A stretch of 64,000 bases of DNA from Zanthoxylum bungeanum (taxonomy: Eukaryota; Streptophyta; Magnoliopsida; Sapindales; Rutaceae), in the NCBI GenBank assembly GCA_019454045.1, contig SKCR01035581.1, positions 124,001-188,000 of the forward strand. Reading direction: 5' to 3'. The notes beneath the pieces were generated by a model. That model was not told where the DNA came from. It searched no databases and saw only the letters and a program-made list of their open reading frames with translations. The first letter of the stretch is position 1. Each line of letters starts with the position of its first letter. Positions 10,800 through 21,223 of this stretch are shown one piece after another. Position numbers and translations under genes: made by a program.

Positions 10800-11430
10800 G
10801 AGATACATGTTGTAAATTCTTAAAATATGCTTAGTTAAGATGGAGGAGGGACATGTCCCTTGGATGGTATCCTATAAGGACATGTCCTCCAATTGAGAAA
10901 CATGGAAGAGGTACAACCTTTTGAAGGGTTGCACCTCAACTCAAAGGGTGTCCTTAAGGCACCATTCCATGCCTTTATAAGGAAGGATCCATGTTCATTC
11001 TCAATATCTTAAGCAAGTCTGAATTTTGTGTGTCACATTTTCTTTGTTTAATAAGAGAGAGTTCCACCATATTCCAAGTTCAAATACTTGTTAAGGAGTG
11101 CTCGTGCTATGCTTCTCACGGATCCGAATGACCGAATAGGTAGGGATCAAAGAGTGTCCGAAACATTAAGGGCATGCTCCTCCTCATGCTCGGTAACACT
11201 GGAGCAAGGAAAACGCCACGAGGGCATAATCCCTCCTCGTGCTATGCTTCTCACGGATCTGAATGACCGAATAGGTAGGGATCAAAGAGTGTCTGAAACA
11301 TTAAGGGCATGCTCCTCCTTATGCTCGGTAACACTGGAGCAAGCAAATGCCATGAGGGTATAATCCCTCATCGTGTTATGCTTCTCGCAGATCCGTTGGT
11401 CAGACAAAGCGTATGGGAACACATTCCCTG
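10800..11430 (+). mobile_element. LTR-like segment with TATA box, right part of patchwork
   Basis: Looks like promoter-bearing LTR sequence. It holds a GGACATGTCC palindrome pair (about 10848 and 10880), a TATA-like CTTTATAAGG near 10974, and a transcript-start-like region leading into a tandem repeat. A possible start TGTTGTAAATTC lies near 10809 and the stretch ends CCCTGCA before RT resumes. No target duplication was found, so its identity as an LTR is tentative. Confidence 0.4.
11101..11395 (+). repeat. 135-bp tandem repeat, 2.2 copies
   Basis: Units start at 11101, 11236 and (partial) about 11370, each opening with TCGTGCTATGCTTCTCAC or a close variant. The period of 135 bp is divisible by three, so a plus-strand frame (11088-11363) stays open through the copies. 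That frame has no recognisable domain and I do not call it a gene. Confidence 0.85.
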
Positions 11431-11529
11431 CATGGTTCAAATTTTTTTAGTAAGATTGATTTAAAGAGTGGACACCATCAAATTCACATGAGAGAGGGAG
11501 ATGAGTGGAAAACTACATTTAAGACCAAA
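11431..11529 (+). pseudogene. Gypsy-1 reverse transcriptase, middle piece 1
   Basis: The RT palm segment [14 protein letters not shown] (first catalytic aspartate in K-I-D-L) through G-D-E-W-K-T. It picks up exactly where the 9235 piece stops and is cut at 11529 by the TAT-derivative. The next residues (Y-G-L-Y-E-W) are at 32922 onward. Confidence 0.9.
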
Positions 11530-14150
11530 TGTAGACACTGCATTTTTTTGCATGAAGCCCAATGATGAGCCTCGTATGAAGGCATTACCCGATAAGTTGC
11601 GGAAGTCGCGGGAAATAGACGTCGGAAGGGCAAATTCAAAATAAGTATGTCGTCAGATTTAATTCGCATGTTTGCTGCAAGTGCTTTCGTGCTGCGTTCG
11701 GAAACATGTTCGAACTGTGAACATATTGCGGGCGTTTATGCAGCATCCGAGAACGCGTTCGAACGATCGTATGTGTTTCTATTTTAAAATTGAAGCCTCG
11801 GTCCAAAATCCCCAAGCCCATAACACCAAACCCACAACCCAAATCCAAAATAATTAAAACATTTAAAACACATGTCTAAATTAAATCAAATCCAATTAAA
11901 TTAAAACAAATTAAATCAAATCAAAATAAATATCCTTCATAATTAAATCAAATTCCCACCAAATCACATTCCTAATTACCAAAGATTTAAATCCAATCTA
12001 AATAAATCACCTACCAATTTAAAGATATTCCCCCACCAAAAATACACAAGATCACTTCCTTAAATAATTAAATTAAATACACCCCATATTTACTTGATTC
12101 ATTTCCTTCTTGAAAACCCATGCACAAGGAAACCCTAATGCACCACTATAAAATATAACTTGAAGCAAACCCTAAATTCTCTCTCCCGACTCCTTCTCGG
12201 AAAAGAACAAAAAACCCTCTCTCATCTTTTTTCTCCAGACCACTCACCCTCACAGACCACAAACGACAATTCACTCATCCTTTCACCCTTACATACAAAA
12301 CACACAGACCTCTCACCCTCTCTTTACTCCATCTCCACACGGTAATTCACTCAACAAACCTAGAGACACAAATGGTAATCACATCAGAAAACCTAGACAC
12401 TTCTCCCCACACCCTCGGCACACACACACGGTCAATAACCCTCAGAACACAGCAACCCTTACTGCAACCTAAACCCACTCATGTAAACTTAAAACTCCCA
12501 CTTCTTCTCAGCAGCAACCCTTCAACCCATGCCCATGATCGTCACAAGCAACAACTAAACAAACCCTAACAACAGCTACAGCTCTCTACCTCCTCTCTCT
12601 TCCTCACAAATAACCCTTCAACTGAGCCTCACACCGTGACAAACAAATCAATGAACCCTTCAACAAATGAACCAGCCCCTAACCGACACATACTCTGACC
12701 ATAACAAATAAACAGCCCACCGAACCAAATTCATCAAGCCAAATAGCCGTGAAATTCAAACAAAAGCACCCCTCAAAATAGCCCAAACTGTTCATAAAAT
12801 AAGTCCATAACCGAACAAGAAACTGACCCAAACCAGTCCATACATCACACCTAAAACAGTCCCCAAAAAATACCACAAAACACTCCAAATTTCACCCCAA
12901 AATAGCTACCCGAACAGACACGCAAACAACAGAAAAATACGTCAAAAACAATGAGGAAAACACGGACGAAACATCGAAATAGTGAGCGAAACTGTGAACC
13001 AGAGAACTAGAAAAATAGTGGAGCGTTAACCCTTCCGGCGACGTTCCAACGCACTCCCGGGAAGCGACTTAAAAGGTAAGACCTGAGGGCACCCTTTGTT
13101 ATATTTTATTTTGTTATCCCGGACACGACATGATTGGCTGGACGTGGAATACGTCCAACCGGTATACAAAGTCCTATATTGAAAACGGTCCAGTTCTTTG
13201 GCCACACATTTATTATTCCACATTTATTTCGCATTATTAGTCTTTTATTATTTCGCATTTAATTTCCGTTTATTATTGTTTTATTATTTCAAATTTGTTT
13301 TGTTCTCTTCGGTTATTTATGGTCATATGCATTATCATGTTTCATGTATGTCAATATGGGGTCAGTAATTGAGTGTTGCTTCTCATGGTATATCAGATGG
13401 AAACCCAGACGTAAATTTCGTAGCCGAATCCGAATGGACGGTAGTGCGGTCAATACTTGGGATACAACTCCACGTACCGCTTGGGGAAACACTAATGCAA
13501 GTGTTTATGTGATTATAGATGTCATTTTTGTGATCCCGTTTGAACGCGTTATCAAATGCTACACGAACGTATGCATTCTGCCTCACCCCATTCGAACGCG
13601 TTTCCGAACGCTACTCGAATGCGTGCATTATGTTTACCATTCGGACACGTTTACGAACTCTACACGAACGCGCGCACACTGGACATATTCCTTCATCATG
13701 TTTTATGCATGCTTGTCTCTTTGGTTATTCCTTTCTACATCCTATGCTGAATTATCTCTCTTTAATGTTTGTGCTTTTACTGTTATTATTTATTTATCTT
13801 TCCGCATTTTATCTATTTAATATGTTCATGAGATTGCCTGCTCGCTTCTATTTTGTCTATTCCTATATGTGTGTAAACTTAGATATTAGTTAATCTTGCA
13901 TGTGTATATTGCGTAGACTTCGTTAGCTTATTATATAAATCCGTTCATTACAAGTGACATAAGTAAGGGACCATTCTGAACCCAACGGTTTGAGGTCTTC
14001 CCTTGCGAGGGGTGAGTGCGGCCTTAAATCATTTCCATGTTCACACTGGGTGGCGACTCCTTTATTCTCTGGTTTGGTCCCCCACGGGCTACTTCGTACT
14101 CCCGACTGGGCCATGAGCCTGGAACAACATCATCTATCCCTGTGTCCAAA
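11530..14150 (+). repeat. TAT-derivative LTR 1
   Basis: Starts TGTAGACACTG and ends near GTGTCCAAA (other copies end CCACA or CCTACA), followed by GTC and the PBS. A TATA box (TATAAAATATAAC) lies at 12147-12159. A region from about 13537 to 13680 carries a three-unit repeat with TTCGAACGCGTT cores. ORFs on either strand inside the LTR, such as 13344-13820 and 13540-13893, shift frame between LTR copies and are not genes. Confidence 0.9.
13537..13690 (+). repeat. Three-unit ~50-bp CpG-rich repeat in LTR 1
   Basis: Cores at 13539, 13591 and 13640 read (T/C)TTGAACGCGTT, TTCGAACGCGTT and TTCGGACACGTT. Each is followed by a CGAACGCTAC-like block and a TGCAT. Equivalent arrays lie at 19972-20124 in LTR 2 and, split by Copia-3, at about 23204-23241 plus 32344-32455 in LTR 3. 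Confidence 0.75.
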
Positions 14151-14153
14151 GTC

Positions 14154-14171
14154 TGGCGACTCCACTAGGGA
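14154..14171 (+). promoter_or_regulatory. Primer binding site after LTR 1
   Basis: TGGCGACTCCACTAGGGA follows the LTR end after GTC. It differs by one base from the intact form TGGCGACTCCACTGGGGA seen at 63901. The type fits TAT/Ogre-group elements, for which a tRNA-Arg primer has been described; the tRNA assignment is from memory. Confidence 0.75.
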
Positions 14172-16424
14172 TAGAGAATTGGCCTCGAAATAATGTCTTG
14201 TAATGTTTATGATTTTTGCTTTAGTTAACTGTGGCTGCAAGTGGGTTAGGACCAAATAGGTTTAACCAAAGGCATTATTAGAGTTGGGTAATGATTTGGT
14301 GTCTTCCTTCACTCACTACCTTTTCATAGCCAAAAGGAAAAGCTGTGAAGACACCTATATAATCATTTACTCAAAGCTTACCGTGATGGACTAATTTGAA
14401 GGGTCTATTTTTTATTCCTGTCACCAAGGCGATAAGAGCCTAAGAGGCAAGAGTATTTAAGAGAGTTCGCTCCACCCTCCCTCTGGGGAATCTTCAATAA
14501 GAAATCCATTTGACAGTCATTCATGTATCATCACTCGTTGGCACGTACCTTAGCGTATATAAAAGGGTGCGCTAACTTGGTCGTCTGAACCCTTGAGTGG
14601 GGCGACCTAGTTGTGGGAAATCCTTCACCGACGGGAGCCTTTGTCTACACTCCTATAAACCTGCATATGAACCATAGTTGAATGACTTATAGAAGCCACC
14701 ATTTATGCTTGTGTTTAGGACCATCATCATTTGGATTCAGTTGGACTTCTTGTCATGAGATGTGAACTTGTTGGGCCTTTTAAACTGGGACGAGTTTGTG
14801 TCTTATGAAAATTGGGCCAAAAGCTTCTAAAAGGCCGATGGGCCGCTTTGTGTTTGGGCCCACTATCATTTGCAATTTTTTAGCCACGTTATAGCAAAAG
14901 TGTAAACCTATTGGGCCTTTTTCAACTGGGACAAGTTCACACATCGCAATAATATGATTGAATGCTTTGAAATGATAATTGGCTAACTTGTATGAAAACC
15001 TTGATGGGTTTAGGAAGTCCAAACATGATCCAAATATGCTAGAAACATGAGTTTGATATCCGAACTGGCTTTCATCCAGGAAGGGTACGCCTTGTTATGG
15101 CATATTTGCATACTGTTGGATGTTTCCAAGTCCATTCCCCTGACCACGGTTGCCGAAAGCCCAACTCGTCATTTCTAGACAATGGCACGATTCTCATAAT
15201 AGGCTTAGTCCATGTTGTAAATGGGCGGTCTTTGTCTTTTACCGATGGAAAGGGACAGAAGTTGCCAAGGTTCACCCTGTAGCATAGGAGAGAACGATTT
15301 TGTGTACCCCACATTGGTAGATAAAATAAGCCATACCTAGGACATAAATGGACTTACCATGATTTTGGGAGAAATAAGGACAGAATGATATATGTTGCTT
15401 TGATAACCATTTGCATCTCATGCATACACGCATCATGTTAACCCCTGTGTCTTAAAAGCCATCATAGATATCCGTTGGGTTAGAAAAAAAAGACTTGTCA
15501 AGAAGATTTTAGCAAACATGGATATCGGGGAAAATGAAACCGAGGAACAGAAAAATTTACGACAATGATAGAAAGACCATTGTGAAAAAAAAGAAAAAAA
15601 AGAAAAAAAAATTGTTTGTTTTAGTACTTTATAGTTAGGCATAAGTCCAATGATTAAATCGTTTGCTTTAGGGAGAAATCTTAGAAACGATAAACTCTTG
15701 ATGTGCTTTTATCTGATACTTTGAGTGATTGATCTATGTTAGACTTGTAAGCACTTGATTATGGTTCTTAGCAGTGAAAACCTGAGTAGTTAGCAAAGTG
15801 ACTAGTTGAAGAAATTGTAGGTCGATGAATGAACGTTCGCTTAAATGTCTATCCTGATTTTCTTGTGATATGATATGCGGTATGATTGAAAATAAAAGAA
15901 AAGTATCTAAGGAAAAGAATTAAACCACCTATAACCGATAAGCGTGAAGCTACCCATGGGTGAGTATTAGGACCACCATGAGGAGAAATGCTACCTTAAA
16001 GGGTAGGTGTGTTGAAAAAAAAGAAGAAGTTCAAAATGAAATGAAAAAAGAGAGAGACAAAAGAGAAAGAAAATCATACCACATTGAGCACATAAAAGCA
16101 ACTGCAGGCATAATTGAGACATCTAGGTTGGTTTGACCCATCGATCCCAATTTTTTGACGAAATCATTGAGTTGGCTTACCTGGGGATGAATTTGCAAAA
16201 GAACCTTTGCACACACACACTTTGAGTCTATCTTAGATCATTTATTCAAAAACTTGGATTTGAGTTGCATTGAGTGTCTTGAAGGTTCTCTGGTTTCATT
16301 ACTGGGCATTCATTGAGGACAATAATATGTATAACTATTGGGACTATTTCGTAGCATGTAATATAGTATGTTGATATGGAATACCACATCACGTGGTCCA
16401 CCTTGACCTAGTGCAAACAATAGA

Positions 16425-16651
16425 GAGTAGAAAGCTAAGTCTGGGGGCGACCAGTCTACCACCCCGTGAATAAGGGATATACTGAGAACTTGAGCCATGA
16501 GACCAAAGAGAACTGAGCAATCACCAGAAAAGAACTGGCAAAAGGAAATTATAAACAGACCCATGGGGCGATCAAATACTTTTGTAGGTGAAAGACACCA
16601 AAGAGCACAAGGAAGGTCTAACCCATCGGAATAGAAAAAAAATCCATGCAT
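16425..16651 (-). pseudogene. Antisense ORF remnant (N-terminal part)
   Basis: On the minus strand, antisense to the element, the segment around the ATG at 16498 matches the antisense ORF of Gypsy-2 (ATG at 38003). Shared residues include D-C-S-V-L-F-G before the ATG, then M-A-Q, then S-L-I-x-G-V-V-D-W-S-x-P-D-L-A. Homology also covers the upstream 100 bp. The longer C-terminal portion is gone, replaced by sequence leading leftward into the leader-like region. This ties the non-coding derivative to the TAT lineage represented by Gypsy-2. Confidence 0.75.
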
Positions 16652-16730
16652 GCTGCATACACGTCACATACATACATTTTTTATTTTGTTCACAGGTTTT
16701 GAAGAAAAAGAAAAAACGACAAAGACAAAT

Positions 16731-17085
16731 GGTGCTGGGGAATGGATCCTAGGGCCGAGGCCCATATTATTAGCAGTTTCGGGAATGAATCCCAGGGTGG
16801 AGGCCCATATTATCAGCAGTTTCGGGAATGAATCCCTGGGTCGAGGCCTAAACTATCAGTAGTTTCGGGAATGAATCCCAGGTTCGAGGCCCACACTGTC
16901 AGCAGTTTTGGGAATTAATCACAGGGTCGAGGCCCACACTATTAGCAATTTCAGGAATGAATCCCAGGGTCGAGGCACACACTGTTAGTAGTTTCAGGAA
17001 TGAATCCCAGGGTCGAGACCCACACTATCAGCAGTTTCGGGAATGAATCTCAGGGTTGAGGCCCACACTATCAGTGACACCTCGG
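16731..17085 (+). repeat. 43-bp minisatellite, about 8 copies
   Basis: Units contain GCAGTTTCGGGAATGAATCC followed by CAGGGTCGAGGCCCACACT. Starts of the GCAGTTTC core at 16774, 16817 and 16860 give a 43-bp period. Units differ by scattered substitutions. Confidence 0.9.
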
Positions 17086-17129
17086 GAATGAGGTTTAGCA
17101 TGCCAGGAATGGCGCTCCGGGATGGAGCA

Positions 17130-17815
17130 TGGTTCATAAATGGATCAACTCATCAGTAACGGTTCAGGAATGGACCACCTCACAGTAACGGTTCGGGAAT
17201 GGACCACCTCACAGTAACGGTTCGGGAAAGGACCACCTCACAGTAACGGTTCGGGAATGGACCACCTCGCAGTAACGATTCGAGAATGGACCACCTTACA
17301 ATAACGGTTCGGGAATGGACCACCTCCCAGTAACGGTTTGGGAATGGACCACCTCATAGTAACGGTTCAGGAATGGACCACCTCATAGTAACGGATCGGG
17401 AATGGGCCACCTCGTAGTAACGGTTCGGGAATGGACCACCTCGTAGTAATGGTTCGGGAATGGACCACCTCGCAATAACGGTTCGGGAACGGACCACCTC
17501 ACTTTAACGATTCGGGAATGGACCACCTCCCAGTAACGGTTCGGGAATGGACCACCTCCCAGTAATGGTTCGGGAATGGACCACCTCACAGTAATGTTTT
17601 GGGAATTGACCACCTCACAGTAACGGTTCAGGAATGGACCACCTCACACTAACGGTTCATGAATGGACCACCTCACATTAACGGTTCGGGAATGGACCAC
17701 CTCACATTAGTGGTTCGGGAATGCACCACCTCACAGTAACGGTTCAGGAATGGAACACCTCACAGTAATGGTTCGGGAATGGCCTACCTCACAGTAACGG
17801 TTCGGGAATGAACCA
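17130..17815 (+). repeat. 29-bp minisatellite, about 23 copies
   Basis: Units of CGGTTCGGGAATGGACCACC plus TCACAGTAA, 29 bp each. The GGGAATG core is shared with the 43-bp array, so both may come from one ancestral unit. A 29-bp period cannot keep one reading frame, so the minus-strand ORF at 17383-17613 is a by-product. Confidence 0.92.
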
Positions 17816-17963
17816 AGGGTCGAAGCACCTCACCACCATCAACTCAGTTCGAATCATCTCAGAATGACAGGTAAGTGAAACAGCAGCTGGCGAGCCAGGT
17901 AAGTAAAAATGCATGCATGACTTTGATAGGATTGTCACTGTCACACACTGCACAAGTCCCATC

Positions 17964-17977
17964 AAAGTGGGGGTGAC
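17964..17977 (+). promoter_or_regulatory. Polypurine tract before LTR 2
   Basis: AAAGTGGGGGTGAC ends directly at the LTR start (TTTAGACACTG, where the other copies have TGTAGACACTG). This is the plus-strand primer site. Confidence 0.8.
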
Positions 17978-20585
17978 TTTAGACACTGTATTTTTTTACA
18001 TGAAGCCCGATGATGAGACTAGTATGGAGGCGTTACCCGATAAGTTGCAGAAGTCGCAGGAAATGGACGTCGGAAGGGGAAATTCAAAATAAGTAGCTCG
18101 TCAGATTTAATTCGCATGTTCGCTGCATGTGCATTTATGCTGCATTTGGAAACACGTTTGAACGGTGAACAAATTGCGGTCGTTCATGCAACGTCCGGGA
18201 ACGCGTTCGAACGATCGTCTGTGTTTCTGTTTTAAAATTGAAGCCTTGGCCTAAAATCCCCAAGGTCACAAGCCCAATCCAAAATAATTAAAATATTTAA
18301 AACACATGTCTAAATTAAATCAAATCCAATTAAATTAAAACAAATCAAATCAAATCAAAATAAATATCCTTCATAATTAAATCAAATCCCCACCAAATCA
18401 CCTTCCTAATTGCCAAAGATTTAAATCCAATCTAAATAAATCACCTACCAATTTAAAGATTTTCCCCCACCAAAAATACACAATATCACTTCCTTAAATA
18501 ATTAAATTAAATACACCCCATATTTACTTGATTCCTTTCCTTCTTGAAAACCCATGGACAAGGAAACCCTAATACACCACTATAAAATATAACTTGATGC
18601 AAACCCTAAATTCTCTCTCCCGACTCCTTCTCGACAAAGAAGAAAAAACCCTAGCTCCCTCTCTCATCTTTTTGCTCCAGACCACTCACCCTCTTACCCT
18701 CACAGACCACAAATGGAATTTCACTCACCCTCTCACCATCACATACAAAACATACAGACCACTCACCCTCTATTTGCTCCATCTCCACATGGTAATTCAC
18801 TCAACAAACCTAGAGACACAAACGATAATCACACCAGAAAACCTAGACACTTCTCCCATACCCCCGGCACACACACACGGTCAATAACCCTCATAACACA
18901 ATAACCTTACTGCCACCTAAACCCACTCACGTAAACTTAAAACTCCCACTCCTTCTTGGCAGCAACCCTTCAACCAATGCCTATGATCGTCACAAGCAAC
19001 AACTAAACAAACCCTAATAACAGATATGGCTCTCTCCCTCCTCTCTTTTTCTCACAAATAACCCTTCAACTGAGCCACACACCGTGACAAACAAATCAAT
19101 GAACCCTTCAACAAATGAACCAGCCCTTGACCGACATATACTCTAACCATAAAAAATAAACAGCCTACCGAACCAAATTCATCAAGCCAAATAGTCGTGA
19201 AACTCAAAGAAAAGCACCCCTCAAAACAGCCTAAATAGCTCACAAAATAAGCCCAATAACCGAACAAGAAACTGACCCAAACTAGTCCCTAAATCACACC
19301 CAAAACAGTCCCCAAAATAGTCCAAATTTCACCCCAAAATAGCTACCGGAACAAACACACAAACTGTAGCAAAATACATCAAAAATAGTGAGGAAAGCAT
19401 GGACGAAATAGTGAAATAGTGAGTTAAACTGTGAACCAGAAAACCAGAAAAATAGTGGAGCGTTAACCCTTCCGGCGACGTCCCAATGCACTCTCGGGAA
19501 GCGACTTAAAAGGTAAGACCTGAGGGCACCCTTTGTTATATTTTATTTTGTTATCCCGGACACGGCATGCTTGGTTGGACGTGGAATATGTCCAACCGGT
19601 ATACAAAGTCCTATATTGAAAATGGCCGAGTTCTTTGGCCACATATTTATTGTTCCGCATTTATTTCACATTATTAGTCTTTTATTATTTCGGATTTAAT
19701 TTCTGTTTATTATTGTTTTATTATTTCACATTTTTTTGTTCTCTTCGGTTATTTATGGTCAATTACATTATCATGTTTCATGTATGTCAATATGAGGTCA
19801 GTAATTGAGTGTTGCTTCTCGTGGTATATCGGATGGAAATCCAGACTTAAATTCCGTAGTTGAATCCGAATGGACGGTAGTGCGGTCTGTACTTGGGATA
19901 CAACTCCACGTACCGCTTGTGGAAACACTCATGCATGTGTTTATGTGATTATAGATGTCATTTTTGTGATCCCGTTCGAACGCGTTATCAAACACTACAC
20001 GAACATATGCATTTGCCTCAGCCCATTCGAACGTGTTTCCGAACGCTACTCGAATGCGTGCATTCTGTTTACCGTTCGAACGCGTTTACGAATGCTACAC
20101 GAACGCGCGCACACTGGACAGATTCCTTCATCATGTTTTATGCATGCTTGTCTCTTTGTTTATTCCTTTCTACATCATATGCTGAATTATCTTTCTTTAA
20201 TGTTTGTACTTTTACCGTTATTATTTATTTATCTTTCCGTATTTTATCTATTTAATATGTTAATGAGATTATGTGCTTGCTTCTATTTTGTCTATTCCTA
20301 TGTGTGTGTAAACTTAGATAATAGGTAATCTTGCATTTGTATATTGCGTAGACTTGGTTAGATTATTGCATAAATACGTTCATTACAAGTGACATAAGTA
20401 AGGGACCATTCCGAACCCAACGATTTGAGGTCTTCCCTTGCGAGGGCTGAGTGCGGCCTTAAATCATTTCCTAGTTCACACTGGGTGGCGACTCCTTTAT
20501 TCTCCGGTTTAGTCTCCCGTGGGCTACGCCCTACTCCTGACCGGGCCACGAGCCTGGAAAAGCATCGTCCATGCCTGTGTCCACA
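17978..20585 (+). repeat. TAT-derivative LTR 2 (middle)
   Basis: Colinear with LTR 1 over its full length, with a TATA box at 18581-18592 and the CpG-rich repeat at 19972-20124. Its first base pair is TT instead of TG, which would impair integration if it formed an element end; that fits an LTR now internal to the composite. It ends CCACA and is followed by GTC and a PBS. Confidence 0.9.
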
Positions 20586-20588
20586 GTC

Positions 20589-20606
20589 TGGCGACTCTAC
20601 TGGGGA
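20589..20606 (+). promoter_or_regulatory. Primer binding site after LTR 2
   Basis: TGGCGACTCTACTGGGGA, one base different from the intact form at 63901. Confidence 0.75.
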
Positions 20607-21223
20607 TAGAGAATTGGCCCCGAAATAATGTCTTGTAATGTTTGTGATTTTCGCTTTAGTTAACTCTGTCTGCAAGTGGGTTAGGACCAATGAGGTTTAA
20701 CCAAAGGCAATATTAGAGTTGGGTAATGATTTGGTGTCTTCCTTCACTCACTACCTTTTCATAGCCAATAGGAAAAGCTGTGAAGACACCTAGATAATCA
20801 TTTACTCAAAGCTTACCATGATGGACTAATTTGGAGGATCTATTGTTTATTCCTGTCACCAATGCGATAAGAGCCTAGGAGGATAGGGTATTTAATAGAG
20901 TTCGGGAATGGACCATCTCATCAGTAACGGTTCGGGAATGGACCACCTCACAGTAACGGTTCAGGAATGGACCACCTCACAGTAACGGTTCGAGAATGGA
21001 CCACCTCACAGTAACGGTTTGGGAATGGACCACCTCACAGTAACAGTTCGAGAATGAACCAGAGGTCAGAGCACCTCACCACCATCAACTCAGTTCGAAG
21101 CATCTCAGAATAACAGGTAAGTCAAGCAACATCTGGTGAGCCAGGAAAGTAAAAATGCATGCATGACTTTGATAGGATTGTCACTGTCACACACTGCACA
21201 AGTCCCATAAAAGTGGGGGAGAC
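20607..21223 (+). other. Internal region 2 of TAT-derivative (deleted form)
   Basis: Only about 0.6 kb. The first 290 bp match the start of internal region 1 (14172-14465). The sequence then passes straight into the end of the 29-bp minisatellite (about 5 units, 20902-21056) and the same last stretch to the polypurine tract AAAAGTGGGGGAGAC at 21209-21223. About 3.2 kb, including the antisense ORF remnant and the 43-bp array, is absent relative to internal region 1. Confidence 0.85.
20902..21056 (+). repeat. 29-bp minisatellite, about 5 copies
   Basis: Same unit as the 17130-17815 array, reduced in number. The left edge is the deletion junction of internal region 2, right after TTCGGGAATGGACC first appears. 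Confidence 0.88.

Larger units (their letters stand above)
14172..17977 (+). other. Internal region 1 of TAT-derivative (non-coding)
   Basis: No gag, protease, RT, RNase H or integrase motif is readable on the plus strand, although this position would hold 8-10 kb of coding DNA in a complete TAT element. It contains a leader-like first part, a direct repeat of TTGGGCCTTTT-x-AACTGGGAC (about 14772 and 14912), A/G-rich tracts near 15580-15610 and 16020-16070, an antisense ORF remnant, two minisatellites and a polypurine tract. The ORFs at 14780-15022 and 15072-15314 lack domains. Confidence 0.7.

Noticed and set aside
12160..12569. ORFs rich in Ser/Thr/Pro at 12160-12569, 18594-18904 and 21841-22257
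   Set aside because: CA-rich region after the LTR TATA box, present in all three LTRs with frameshifts. Probably transcribed leader, not protein coding.
13344..13893. ORFs with hydrophobic stretches in LTR 1, and counterparts at 19870-20328 and 32306-32664
   Set aside because: They lie in LTRs, their frames and ends differ between copies, and the hydrophobic runs come from T-rich DNA.
14780..15314. Minus-strand 80-codon ORFs in TAT-derivative interior
   Set aside because: No domain or homologue recognised, and part is explained by a local direct repeat.
17383..17613. Minus-strand 76-codon ORF with repeating peptide
   Set aside because: Produced by the 29-bp repeat read in rotating frames; no start context or domain.
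17130..17815. 29-bp repeats considered as a CRISPR array
   Set aside because: Units are contiguous with no unique spacers, and the setting is a plant retrotransposon. It is a minisatellite.
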